A stretch of DNA of 64,000 bases from Algorimicrobium hallyeonense (GTDB lineage Bacteria > Bacteroidota > Bacteroidia > Flavobacteriales > Flavobacteriaceae): positions 1,129,963-1,193,962 of the forward strand of contig NZ_JBHSLA010000001.1 of the NCBI RefSeq assembly GCF_042657385.1, read 5' to 3'. Shown here one piece after another: positions 37,433 through 46,387 of the stretch (its first letter is position 1; each line of letters opens with the position of its first letter). The notes under the pieces were generated by a model, which was not told where the DNA came from, did not search any database, and saw only the letters and a program-made list of their open reading frames with translations. A program made the position numbers and the translations under genes.

Positions 37433-37786
37433 CTAGTTAGAAGCGTCTGGTGTTTCAGTGCTTTCATTAGTTGCGGCTGGAACAGCTGGTGCAACAGGAG
37501 CAGGTTGTTGTGTATTGATTTGTTCAATAGCTTTGGATTCTGCAGTTCCTGTTCTGCTAATAGTTACATTAGAAACTAAAATTAACACCAACATAATTGT
37601 TGCTAGTGTCCAGGTGCTTTTGTCTAAAAAGTCTGTTGTTTTTTTAACACCACCTAGTTGTTGAGTGCCACCACCACCAAATGATGATGATAGTCCGCCA
37701 CCTTTAGGGTTTTGAACCATTATAACTACTATTAGTAAAAAGGCAACCACTACAATAAGTGCTAAAAATATGGTAAACGTACTCAT
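37433..37786 (-). CDS. secG: Preprotein translocase subunit SecG
   Basis: A 117-residue protein with two membrane helices (about 3-23 and 55-75) joined by a Gly-rich loop (NPKGGGLSSSFGGGG), which is diagnostic for SecG. The C-terminal tail is Pro/Ala/Thr-rich. SecG assists SecYE in protein export. It lies one base after the TPR gene, in the same operon. Confidence 0.92.
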   Translation of the reverse strand: MSTFTIFLALIVVVAFLLIVVIMVQNPKGGGLSSSFGGGGTQQLGGVKKTTDFLDKSTWTLATIMLVLILVSNVTISRTGTAESKAIEQINTQQPAPVAPAVPAATNESTETPDASN

Positions 37787-37787
37787 G

Positions 37788-38762
37788 TTATTCGTTATTT
37801 TGTTCTTGTAATTGTTTTACTGCTTTAATTTGGTCTGCAAAGAAACCACTTTTTTCTGGATATTTCAAACTTAAAATGTTGTAAGATTGAATTGCTTTTT
37901 TATAGTTCTTTTGCTCTAAATAAATTCGGGCTAAAGTTTCAGTCATTAAGGCTTCTGGCTGAATCATTTGTGCATCAGCAATGTTGGTGTTTACAGTGGT
38001 TGTTTTTTTTGGTTTTAACTTCGGGTTTTTGGTGATAAATTCATCAATTAAATCAAACTTTTTACTGCGTTCTGTTTCCGAATTGTCTGTGTTTTCTATA
38101 CCACTTTCAATTGGTTTTTCGCTCTTTATATTATCAGTTCCCCGATTAATTGGTTCAAAACGTGTAAGCATTAACCATTCATTAAAGGAATGTTTTTCTT
38201 GATGATTAAACTGTAAAGGTTGACCTAGCTTTAAAACTTGGTCAGGAGCAGGCGAGTCTGACGTATTCGATTCAATTGTTTTATTTTTTGAAATGTCTTC
38301 AATTGGTAATGCCTCATCAATCTGAAAATGCGCTATGGGTGGTTTATTCGTTTTAAGTTGAAACAATTCTGGATCTAACGTGCCTTCCGTGTCTGTAATT
38401 TGTTGCTTTAAAACATCATCAACCCGACTTCTTTTATTAAATGACATGTCTTCAGAATCAACTTCAATAGATTTAATATGGTCTAAATGTTGTTTAATAT
38501 GCTGTGATATTTCATTTTGCAAAAAGGCTTCTGATGTAATAAAATCAAATAAAATACTTCTATCGGTGGTATATGCAGCGGTTACTTTTAACTCATTATT
38601 ATATTTAATACTAGACTTGGATTTTAATCCTTTTAAATAACTAGCACGAGCCGCTTGAAAATAAGGGTATTGCTCCAAAATCGCTTTCAATTCCGCTGTT
38701 TGTTGTGACGAAATATCTTGGGGTTTCTGTATGATTTTAGAAAATTCAGCAGCTGTTATCAT
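37788..38762 (-). CDS. Hypothetical protein with C-terminal TPR-like repeats
   Basis: A 324-residue soluble protein with no signal peptide. The N-terminal ~80 residues (ELKAILEQYPYFQAARASYL) look helical; the middle is Ser/Asp/Asn-rich and probably disordered. The last ~60 residues read like TPR units (TETLARIYLEQKNYKKAIQSYNILSLKYPEKS). It is widely found between lptE and secG in Flavobacteriaceae, which suggests an envelope-related role; that is inference from place only. Confidence 0.7.
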   Translation of the reverse strand: MITAAEFSKIIQKPQDISSQQTAELKAILEQYPYFQAARASYLKGLKSKSSIKYNNELKVTAAYTTDRSILFDFITSEAFLQNEISQHIKQHLDHIKSIEVDSEDMSFNKRSRVDDVLKQQITDTEGTLDPELFQLKTNKPPIAHFQIDEALPIEDISKNKTIESNTSDSPAPDQVLKLGQPLQFNHQEKHSFNEWLMLTRFEPINRGTDNIKSEKPIESGIENTDNSETERSKKFDLIDEFITKNPKLKPKKTTTVNTNIADAQMIQPEALMTETLARIYLEQKNYKKAIQSYNILSLKYPEKSGFFADQIKAVKQLQEQNNE

Positions 38763-38763
38763 A

Positions 38764-39270
38764 TTACCATTTTGCTAATGTTGCATTAAAAATATCTTGT
38801 GTTAAACGCTCGAATATTTCAGCTAAAGCGGTGTCTTTTTGAGAACCTGTTAATAATGCTGCTCCAGCATAATCATAAAAGAATGAGAAGCGTTGCTCTA
38901 AATTATCTTCTTCGTTTTTCATATTGTAAAAACGAACATTTACCGTAACATTCAATCGGTTTTGAGCGGCTGTGTTATTGGCTGTTGCTGTAGTAGGCGA
39001 AATACGATATTCTGTAATCTCTCCTTCGTAAACCAAATCACCACTAGACTTTACTAAATCTAAATTGGTTTGATTTATTAATAAATCGGTTAAAGCATTC
39101 GTAAAGTCCCGATCTAAACCAGGTTCTACTAAAATAGCATTATTTTGAAAATAATTGACTTGAAATGTTTTAACATCGGGAGCAATGGAGGCTCCTGTAA
39201 ACGAATAGGCGCCACAACCCAAAAAGGTGATTAAAACGATAGCTGATAAAACTATTTTTATGATTTTCAT
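38764..39270 (-). CDS. lptE: LPS-assembly lipoprotein LptE
   Basis: A 168-residue lipoprotein with a lipobox ending at C19 (TFLGC). The body matches the Bacteroidota LptE type (GAYSFTGASIAPDVKTFQV; then DLVKSSGDLVYEGEITEYR). LptE plugs the LptD barrel that inserts LPS into the outer membrane. It lies between the sigma-54 activator and the TPR gene on the same strand. Confidence 0.88.
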   Translation of the reverse strand: MKIIKIVLSAIVLITFLGCGAYSFTGASIAPDVKTFQVNYFQNNAILVEPGLDRDFTNALTDLLINQTNLDLVKSSGDLVYEGEITEYRISPTTATANNTAAQNRLNVTVNVRFYNMKNEEDNLEQRFSFFYDYAGAALLTGSQKDTALAEIFERLTQDIFNATLAKW

Positions 39271-39290
39271 AAATTAATTTTTAAAACCAA

Positions 39291-40559
39291 TTACAGGTCG
39301 TATTGTTTAATTTTTCTATATAATGTCCGTTCGCTAATGCCTAATTCGGCAGCTGCTAATTTACGCTTTCCGCCATGGCGTTCCAACGATTTTTTTATGA
39401 GTTCTAATTCCTTATCATGTAAGGACAGCGTTTCTTCTTCTTCAATTTCTTCAGCAAAATGATATTTGTCTGTTGCTGTTTCAATAGGTTCATCAGAATA
39501 GGTGTCACTTGGTTTTTCAGGAATGGAAAGTACTTCTAAATCTTCATAAGCCTCCTGCGTGTCATCATCTACTTCGCCATAAATTTTATCGATAAGGCTC
39601 TCATTTTTCTTCTGAACTTCTGAAGCATTTCCAGTTTTCATTAGTTCCATGGTGAGTTTCTTTAAATCGTTTAAATCACTTTTCATGTCAAAAAGCACTT
39701 TATATAGAATTTCACGTTCGCTACTAAAATCGCTTTCCGATTTTGTATTACTAATTACAGCGGGTAATTGTGAGCTTTCTGAAGGTAAATAATGTCTCAA
39801 CGTGTCTGCCGAAATTTCCCTAGTTTGTTCTAAAACGGAAATTTGTTCGGCAACATTGCGCAACTGTCTAATATTTCCATTCCAGCGAAACTTTAATAAT
39901 ATAGCGACAGCTTCATCGGATAATTTGATGGTTGGCATTTTATATTTTAAAGCAAAATCACTAGCAAACTTTCTAAATAATAAATGAATATCCTCTTTTC
40001 GGTTTCGTAGCGGTGGTAAATTGATTTCAACTGTACTTAAGCGGTAGTATAAATCTTCCCGGAATTTTTCTTTTTTAATTGCGTCAAACATATTAACGTT
40101 TGTAGCTGCAACAATGCGCACATTGGTTTTTTGTACTTTACTGGAACCTACTTTTATAAATTCGCCATTTTCTAAAACTCGTAATAAACGTACCTGGGTT
40201 GTTAGTGGTAATTCACCAACTTCATCTAAAAAAATGGTGCCACCATCGGCTACTTCAAAATAACCATTTCGAGTGGCTGTAGCACCTGTAAAAGCACCTT
40301 TTTCATGGCCGAAAAGTTCACTGTCAATTGTGCCTTCTGGAATGGCACCACAGTTTACGGCAATATATTTACCGTGTTTTCTGTGAGATAGGGAATGGAT
40401 AATTTTAGGAATACTTTCTTTACCCACACCAGATTCACCAGTTACTAGAACCGAAATATCTGTTGGTGCTACTTGAATAGCTTTTTCAATGGCGCGATTA
40501 AGTGTTGGGTCGTTTCCAATTATGCCGAAACGCTGTTTGGTTGCTTGTACTGATTCCAT
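39291..40559 (-). CDS. Sigma-54-interacting AAA+ transcriptional activator without a sensor domain
   Basis: A 422-residue bacterial enhancer-binding protein. The AAA+ domain starts almost at once: Walker A GESGVGKE at 41-48, the sigma-54-contacting GAFTGA at 88-93, Walker B with FLDEV, and a sensor region ending in WNGNIRQLRNV. A linker of about 120 residues, acidic and low in complexity, leads to a Fis-type HTH at the C-terminus (KRKLAAAELGISERTLYRKIK). There is no receiver, GAF or PAS domain at the N-terminus, so activity is probably set by expression or by a partner. The unit miaB-activator-lptE is typical for flavobacteria. Confidence 0.92.
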   Translation of the reverse strand: MESVQATKQRFGIIGNDPTLNRAIEKAIQVAPTDISVLVTGESGVGKESIPKIIHSLSHRKHGKYIAVNCGAIPEGTIDSELFGHEKGAFTGATATRNGYFEVADGGTIFLDEVGELPLTTQVRLLRVLENGEFIKVGSSKVQKTNVRIVAATNVNMFDAIKKEKFREDLYYRLSTVEINLPPLRNRKEDIHLLFRKFASDFALKYKMPTIKLSDEAVAILLKFRWNGNIRQLRNVAEQISVLEQTREISADTLRHYLPSESSQLPAVISNTKSESDFSSEREILYKVLFDMKSDLNDLKKLTMELMKTGNASEVQKKNESLIDKIYGEVDDDTQEAYEDLEVLSIPEKPSDTYSDEPIETATDKYHFAEEIEEEETLSLHDKELELIKKSLERHGGKRKLAAAELGISERTLYRKIKQYDL

Positions 40560-40610
40560 ATCTAATTTCCTGCGAAGGCAGGAATCTTATTAATTATTAA
40601 TAGCTCCTTT

Positions 40611-42050
40611 TTATTCTGAATACCCAACAGCCTCGCCAATGAGTGTTGCTGTGGTACAGTCTATTATTTTTACGTTTACAAATTCGCCTACTTTATAATA
40701 TTCTTTCGGAAAAACTACAACTGTATTTTGTGAGGTTCGTCCAGACCAGTCTAAATCGGATTTTTTCGATTCTTTTTCAATCAACACTTCATGGATTTGG
40801 CCTAAATTTGCCAATGTTTTTTTATGACCATTAGCACGTTGCACATCAATAATTTCTTGTAAACGACGTTTTTTTGTGGCTTCTGGAACATCATCTTTCA
40901 TATTTCTACCAGCCATGGTTCCTGGTCTTTCTGAATAGGCATACATAAAACCAAAATCGTATTGAACAAATTCCATTAAGCTCAACGTATCTTGATGATC
41001 GGCTTCTGTTTCTGTTGGGAAACCTGCAATCATATCTTGACTTATAGCGCAATTTGGGAGAATACGTTTTATATTGGTAATGAGATCCATATATTCTTCA
41101 CGTGTATGCTGCCTGTTCATTTCCTTTAAAATGCGGTTGCTACCACTTTGTATTGGTAAATGAATATGGTTACAGATGTTTTTATATTTTGCCATGGTTT
41201 CTACAACATCCAAAGTCATGTCTTGCGGGTTAGATGTAGAGAAACGTATGCGCATTTTAGGTTGTGCTTGGGCACATTGTTCTAATAATTTCGAGAAATT
41301 GATAGCTGTTGCTTTTTGCATGTCACTTGCTTTTTCAAAATCTTTTTTCAGTCCGCCGCCATACCATAAATAACTGTCTACATTCTGACCTAGAAGTGTA
41401 ATTTCTTTATACCCTTTGCTCCATAAATCGTTTATTTCCTCCATAATACTTTGAGGATCTCGACTACGTTCACGACCTCGAGTAAAAGGAACAACGCAAA
41501 ATGTACACATATTATCGCAGCCACGCGTAATGGAAACAAATGCCGTAACACCATTCGTGTTTAAACGTACTGGAGAAATATCACCGTAGGTTTCATCTTT
41601 AGAGAGTATGACGTTTATGGCGTCACGACCAGCTTCCACTTCAGAAAGCAGATTGGGCAAATCTTTATAAGCATCTGGGCCAACAACGAGATCTACAATT
41701 TTTTCTTCATCTAAAAATTTACTTTTCAAACGTTCTGCCATACAGCCTAAAACCCCTACTTTCATTTTGGGGTTTATTTTTTTTACGGCATTGTATTTTT
41801 CTAAACGCTTACGAATGGTTTGTTCAGCTTTGTCACGAATTGAACAGGTGTTTACTAAAACCAAATCAGCTTCTTCTAGCTTTTGGGTTGTGTTAAACCC
41901 TTCGTTGGTAAGAATGGAAGCCACAATTTCGCTATCGCTAAAATTCATAGCACAGCCGTAACTTTCAATAAAAAGTTTGCGTGTATTGGATTCTTTGGCT
42001 TCTAGTATAAGGGTTTCACCTTGTTTTGATTCGTCTATAATCTTCTCCAT
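40611..42050 (-). CDS. miaB: tRNA-2-methylthio-N6-dimethylallyladenosine synthase MiaB
   Basis: A 479-residue radical-SAM methylthiotransferase. The UPF0004 domain gives three auxiliary-cluster cysteines (C33, C69, C103). The radical-SAM motif is C178-DNM-C182-TF-C185. A TRAM domain ends the protein. It adds a methylthio group to i6A37 in tRNAs reading UNN codons. A start at 42050 gives a slightly long N-terminus (~25 residues before the domain). Confidence 0.96.
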   Translation of the reverse strand: MEKIIDESKQGETLILEAKESNTRKLFIESYGCAMNFSDSEIVASILTNEGFNTTQKLEEADLVLVNTCSIRDKAEQTIRKRLEKYNAVKKINPKMKVGVLGCMAERLKSKFLDEEKIVDLVVGPDAYKDLPNLLSEVEAGRDAINVILSKDETYGDISPVRLNTNGVTAFVSITRGCDNMCTFCVVPFTRGRERSRDPQSIMEEINDLWSKGYKEITLLGQNVDSYLWYGGGLKKDFEKASDMQKATAINFSKLLEQCAQAQPKMRIRFSTSNPQDMTLDVVETMAKYKNICNHIHLPIQSGSNRILKEMNRQHTREEYMDLITNIKRILPNCAISQDMIAGFPTETEADHQDTLSLMEFVQYDFGFMYAYSERPGTMAGRNMKDDVPEATKKRRLQEIIDVQRANGHKKTLANLGQIHEVLIEKESKKSDLDWSGRTSQNTVVVFPKEYYKVGEFVNVKIIDCTTATLIGEAVGYSE

Positions 42051-42112
42051 AAATGCATCTGAAATGAGGTTCAGTCAATAAGTATGCAAAGTTACAATTA
42101 TTTTTTACACTG

Positions 42113-42145
42113 TGACAAAGTGTCATATAATAAAAAATAATTTTG
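42113..42145 (+). promoter_or_regulatory. Promoter with overlapping TGACA-N3-TGTCA palindrome
   Basis: TAATTTTG at 42138-42145 matches the -7 box TAnnTTTG and precedes the small ORF at 42202 by 57 bases. TGACA (42113-42117) and TGTCA (42121-42125) form a perfect 5-bp inverted repeat at about the -33 position, where no TTG is seen. It could be an operator or an activator site, for this ORF or for divergent miaB. Confidence 0.4.
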
Positions 42146-42201
42146 CGCATGCTATATAATTAACCGTAATTTGAAATCTATCACTAACTAATTAACCACT
42201 T

Positions 42202-42363
42202 ATGAACACAATGAATTCACTTTTAGCACAAATTGTTGGTATGCTAATGTGCGGTATAGGTATTTTAGTTACAGCACCGTTTGTATACCATCCTATGTAT
42301 TTAGTTTATAAAAATGTAATTGGTTTTGAAGATGAAGTACCAACCAATCATATTGTATCGTAA
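42202..42363 (+). CDS. Small membrane protein (53 residues)
   Basis: This short ORF starts MNTMNSLLAQIVGMLM, has one hydrophobic segment of about 20-25 residues (residues 9-31) and a polar, acidic C-terminus (GFEDEVPTNHIVS). It has its own -7 box upstream and a clear terminator 31 bases downstream, so it is a free-standing small gene and not noise. I do not recognise a family. A single-pass inner-membrane peptide is the simplest reading. Confidence 0.6.
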   Translation: MNTMNSLLAQIVGMLMCGIGILVTAPFVYHPMYLVYKNVIGFEDEVPTNHIVS

Positions 42364-42393
42364 ATTGTAAAAACATTTAATTTTATATTTAAT

Positions 42394-42429
42394 ACCTGTA
42401 TTTAAAATTGTTTAAATACAGGTTTTTTA
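42394..42429 (+). terminator. Terminator after the small membrane ORF
   Basis: ACCTGTATTTAAA pairs with TTTAAATACAGGT across a 4-base loop, followed by a T run: a 13-bp perfect stem. Confidence 0.85.
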
Positions 42430-42522
42430 TTGGTAGTAGTGATAAAATAAAGCATAGGATTTTTTAAAAATTAGGAACATGTACTTTTTTTCATATACAT
42501 TTGTAGCCTTAAAAAACATGAA

Positions 42523-45054
42523 ATGGCAAAGAATTTAGTTATTGTTGAGTCGCCAGCCAAGGCGAAAACAATTGAAAAATTTTTAGGAAAAGATTTTAAA
42601 GTAGAATCCAGTTTTGGACATATAGCTGATTTACCTTCCAAGGAATTAGGTGTTGATGTTGAAGGCGATTTTAAACCTGTTTATGAGGTTTCTAAAGATA
42701 AAAAAGCAGTAGTAAAAAAACTGAAAGATTTAGCAAAAAAAGCCGATATAGTTTGGCTAGCAAGTGATGAGGATCGCGAGGGTGAGGCAATTGCATGGCA
42801 TTTAGCCGAGTCTTTAAATTTAGATAAAGAGAAAACAAAACGGATTGTTTTTCACGAAATTACAAAAACCGCTATTCAAAAAGCCATTGAAAATCCACGT
42901 GGAATTGACTACGATTTAGTGGATGCACAACAAGCTCGTCGTGTTTTAGATAGAATAGTAGGTTATGAGTTATCGCCTGTTTTATGGCGAAAAGTAAAAG
43001 GTGGTTTGTCCGCGGGACGTGTGCAATCGGTTTCAGTGAGACTCATTGTAGAGCGTGAACGTGATATACAAGGATTTAATCCGGTGGCATCTTATAGAAT
43101 TGATGCGGAGTTTTCAAATGAAGATGGTCAAACCTTCAAAGCAAAACTTCCGAAGAATTTTTCATCTAAAAAAGAAGCACAAGCCTTTTTAGAAAAAAAT
43201 GCTAAAGCGACATTCAAAATTGGTGATTTACAAAAAAAGCCAGCAAAAAAATCGCCAGCAGCACCATTTACAACATCCACATTACAACAGGAAGCAGCAC
43301 GTAAATTATACTTTTCTGTAAGTAAAACCATGACTATGGCACAACGCTTATATGAAGCCGGTTTAATAACCTATATGAGAACCGATAGTGTCAACCTTTC
43401 TGATGAGGCCCGAAAAGGTGCCAAAGCAGAAATTGAAAGTGCTTATGGTTCTAAATTCAGTAAACCACGTACGTATAAAGGAAAATCTAAAGGCGCACAA
43501 GAAGCACATGAGGCTATTCGTCCAACAGATTTTGCAAATCATTCTGTAAATATCGATCGCGACCAAGCGAGATTATATGATTTAATATGGAAACGCGCTA
43601 TTGCATCACAAATGAGCGATGCGGAATTAGAGCGTACCAATTTAAAAATAGACGCCTCCACACACAACGAAAATTTTACTGCAAATGGTGAGGTAATTAC
43701 CTTTGAAGGTTTTCTAAAAGTATATTTAGAAGGCACCGATGATGAAGATGAAGAGCAAGATGGTATGTTGCCAGCCATGAAGGTGAACGAAACCTTGCTT
43801 AATAATTATATTACCGCAACCGAACGGTATACTAGACCACCAGCGCGCTATACTGAAGCGTCTTTGGTTAAAAAGCTAGAAGAACTCGGTATTGGTCGTC
43901 CGTCCACCTATGCGCCAACAATTTCTACCATTCAGAACAGAAATTATGTAGAAAAAGGAACTATTGATGGTGTGGAACGTGAGTACACGGTATTAACATT
44001 GCAAGATGGAGCAGTTAAGGATAAATTACTTTCTGAAAAAGTAGGTTCAGACAAAGGGAAATTAGTACCAACAGATATTGGTATGATTGTAACTGATTTC
44101 CTAGTGAATCATTTTGAAACTATTTTAGACTACAATTTTACCGCTAAAGTGGAAGAGGATTTTGATGAAATTGCTGAAGGTAAAGTAGATTGGAAAAAAA
44201 TGATGAAGGATTTCTATAAAGACTTTCATCCAGTTGTTGTTGATGTCCAGGAGAATGCAGATCGGGAATCTGGCGAACGTATATTAGGAAAAGACCCAGA
44301 AACAGGAAAGCAGGTAAGTGTGCGTTTAGGGAAGTTTGGACCTATGGTTCAAATTGGAACCGTAGATGATGAAGAGAAACCACAGTTTGCAAGCCTGTCT
44401 CCCGAGCAACAATTAAATACCATTACCTATGAAGAAGCTATGGATTTATTTCAGCTTCCTAAATCTTTAGGTGAATACGAAAAATTACCTGTTGAGGTAA
44501 ACAACGGTCGTTATGGACCGTATGTTAAGTTTGGCGATCAGTTTGTGTCCTTGCCAAGAGGTACAGATCCATTAAGCGTAGAGTTGGATGATGCTATTGT
44601 TCTTATTAAAGAGAAGCAAAAAGCAGATGCTCCTATATATATGTATAAAGATTTACCGGTTCAGAAAGGAAAAGGGCGTTTTGGTCCTTTTATAAAATGG
44701 AACGATATGTTTATTAACGTAAATAAAAAATATGATTGGGATAATTTATCGGATGATGATATTGTAACTTTAATTGAAGATAAAATTCAAAAAGAAATAG
44801 ATAAGGTTATCCATAATTGGGAAGATGCTGGTATCCGTGTTGAAAAAGCACGTTGGGGCAGACATAACATTATAAAAGGTAAAACTAAAATTGAATTACC
44901 AAAAACACATGATGTTAGTGAAATGACGTTAGAAGAGGCACAAGCAATTCTAGAAAAAAATGCACCCAAGAAAAAGGCAGCCAAAAAGAAGGCGCCTGCC
45001 AAGAAGGCGACAGCCAAAAAAGTAGCCAAGAAAAAAAACACGACTAAAAAGTAA
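42523..45054 (+). CDS. topA: DNA topoisomerase I, cysteine-free
   Basis: An 843-residue type IA topoisomerase that relaxes negative supercoils. The TOPRIM domain (VESPAKAKTIEKFLG, then DEDREGEAIAWHL) precedes the strand-passage core, with the active tyrosine Y284 in ITYMRTDS. Instead of Cys4 zinc ribbons the C-terminal third has repeated RxGPxVKxG-type units (GRYGPYVKFG, GRFGPFIKW). The tail of about 30 residues is Lys/Ala-rich, for DNA contact. I find no cysteine anywhere in the protein. A TACATTTG box at 42496-42503 is a possible promoter. The next gene is 9 bases downstream. Confidence 0.97.
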   Translation: MAKNLVIVESPAKAKTIEKFLGKDFKVESSFGHIADLPSKELGVDVEGDFKPVYEVSKDKKAVVKKLKDLAKKADIVWLASDEDREGEAIAWHLAESLNLDKEKTKRIVFHEITKTAIQKAIENPRGIDYDLVDAQQARRVLDRIVGYELSPVLWRKVKGGLSAGRVQSVSVRLIVERERDIQGFNPVASYRIDAEFSNEDGQTFKAKLPKNFSSKKEAQAFLEKNAKATFKIGDLQKKPAKKSPAAPFTTSTLQQEAARKLYFSVSKTMTMAQRLYEAGLITYMRTDSVNLSDEARKGAKAEIESAYGSKFSKPRTYKGKSKGAQEAHEAIRPTDFANHSVNIDRDQARLYDLIWKRAIASQMSDAELERTNLKIDASTHNENFTANGEVITFEGFLKVYLEGTDDEDEEQDGMLPAMKVNETLLNNYITATERYTRPPARYTEASLVKKLEELGIGRPSTYAPTISTIQNRNYVEKGTIDGVEREYTVLTLQDGAVKDKLLSEKVGSDKGKLVPTDIGMIVTDFLVNHFETILDYNFTAKVEEDFDEIAEGKVDWKKMMKDFYKDFHPVVVDVQENADRESGERILGKDPETGKQVSVRLGKFGPMVQIGTVDDEEKPQFASLSPEQQLNTITYEEAMDLFQLPKSLGEYEKLPVEVNNGRYGPYVKFGDQFVSLPRGTDPLSVELDDAIVLIKEKQKADAPIYMYKDLPVQKGKGRFGPFIKWNDMFINVNKKYDWDNLSDDDIVTLIEDKIQKEIDKVIHNWEDAGIRVEKARWGRHNIIKGKTKIELPKTHDVSEMTLEEAQAILEKNAPKKKAAKKKAPAKKATAKKVAKKKNTTKK

Positions 45055-45063
45055 TAGTAGCTA

Positions 45064-46230
45064 ATGAATTTTAGTTTTCTGACTCCCGTTCCCGATAGTG
45101 TTGTAGCTCATAATGAATTATTGTCAACACAAGCGCTTGGAAGAAAATTGCGTATTCATTCTGCTCAAAGTGGGATTCCAGATTTAGATGGTGTGCAAAT
45201 AGCCATCATTGGCGTTTTGGAAAACCGGAATGATATTAATTATATAGGTGAAGATTTTAATTTAAACGAAATTAGAAAATCACTTTACGCTCTTTTTCCT
45301 GGAAATTGGCATACTACAATTGCCGATTTAGGCGATATTCATAAAGGAGAATCTATAGAAGATACCTATTATGCCGTAAAAACTGCCGTTGCTCTATTGA
45401 TTCCCAAAGGTATTATACCAATTATCCTTGGTGGAAGTCAGGATTTAACCTATCCTATCTATCGTGCTTATGATGCGTTGATGCCAATGGTGAATATTGC
45501 CAACGTAGATTCTAAATTCGATTTAGGCGATTCAACCAAGCCAATTAAAAACAATAGCTTTGTTGGAAAGATTATATTAGATGAACCGTATAACTTATTC
45601 AATTACGCAACTATAGGTTACCAAACCTATTTTAATTCGCAAGAAGAAATAGACTTAATGGATAAGCTTTATTTTGAGTCTTACCGATTAGGGTCTGTGT
45701 CTAATGATATTACACTTGTGGAGCCAGCCTTACGGGATGCCAATATAGTGAGTGTTGATTTAGGGTCTGTAAAAGGATCGGAAGTTGGCTCCAGGCAACA
45801 AGCATCACCAAATGGTTTTGATGGAAAAGAAATTTGCGCAATTTCACGTTATGCCGGAATTAGTAATAAAGTAACAACATTTGGAATTTTTGAGTACAAA
45901 CCGTCTAGTATTGACGATTTAACCTCTGGTTTAATAGCTCAAATGTTGTGGTATTTTATAGAAGGTGTTAATTATAGGGTGAAAGACGATGATTTTTCAT
46001 TAGATCATAACTACCAAAAATTCATTACCTTGGTCGACCACCAAGAGCTTATTTTTTATAAAAGTATGAAATCTGGGCGTTGGTGGATTGAAATTCCTTT
46101 TTTAGAAGAAATAAATAATAAATTGAAAAGACATACGTTATTACCTTGTACGCACCAAGATTATCAGAATGCCTGCAATAATAATGTACCAGAACGCTGG
46201 TACAAGGCGTTTCAAAAGAATTGTGTATAA
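45064..46230 (+). CDS. Arginase/formimidoylglutamase-family protein with degenerate metal site
   Basis: A 388-residue protein of the ureohydrolase fold, usually annotated as formimidoylglutamase. Family motifs are present but altered. GGxHD reads GGSQD (Q126 for His), DxHxD reads D149-S-K151-F-D153 (Lys for His), and SxDxDxxDP reads VSVDLGSV (G234 for the second Asp). Three of the six Mn2+ ligands are therefore missing, so hydrolysis by the usual mechanism is unlikely. It lies between topA (9 bases) and gldK. Its conserved place by gld genes suggests a link to gliding or type IX secretion, but this is inference. Confidence 0.78.
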   Translation: MNFSFLTPVPDSVVAHNELLSTQALGRKLRIHSAQSGIPDLDGVQIAIIGVLENRNDINYIGEDFNLNEIRKSLYALFPGNWHTTIADLGDIHKGESIEDTYYAVKTAVALLIPKGIIPIILGGSQDLTYPIYRAYDALMPMVNIANVDSKFDLGDSTKPIKNNSFVGKIILDEPYNLFNYATIGYQTYFNSQEEIDLMDKLYFESYRLGSVSNDITLVEPALRDANIVSVDLGSVKGSEVGSRQQASPNGFDGKEICAISRYAGISNKVTTFGIFEYKPSSIDDLTSGLIAQMLWYFIEGVNYRVKDDDFSLDHNYQKFITLVDHQELIFYKSMKSGRWWIEIPFLEEINNKLKRHTLLPCTHQDYQNACNNNVPERWYKAFQKNCV

Positions 46231-46387
46231 AACTTTAACGTTTTAAGGTGGTATTTTATCGATGAGATGCATTTTTTTACGATGAAACGAGTAATTTTAG
46301 GAAAAAAAAGTTGTTTTTTACAAATTATATAAATATGTTTACGCTCTTAAAATTTTTAAGACCGAAATAATTAACCTCGAGTTTTCT

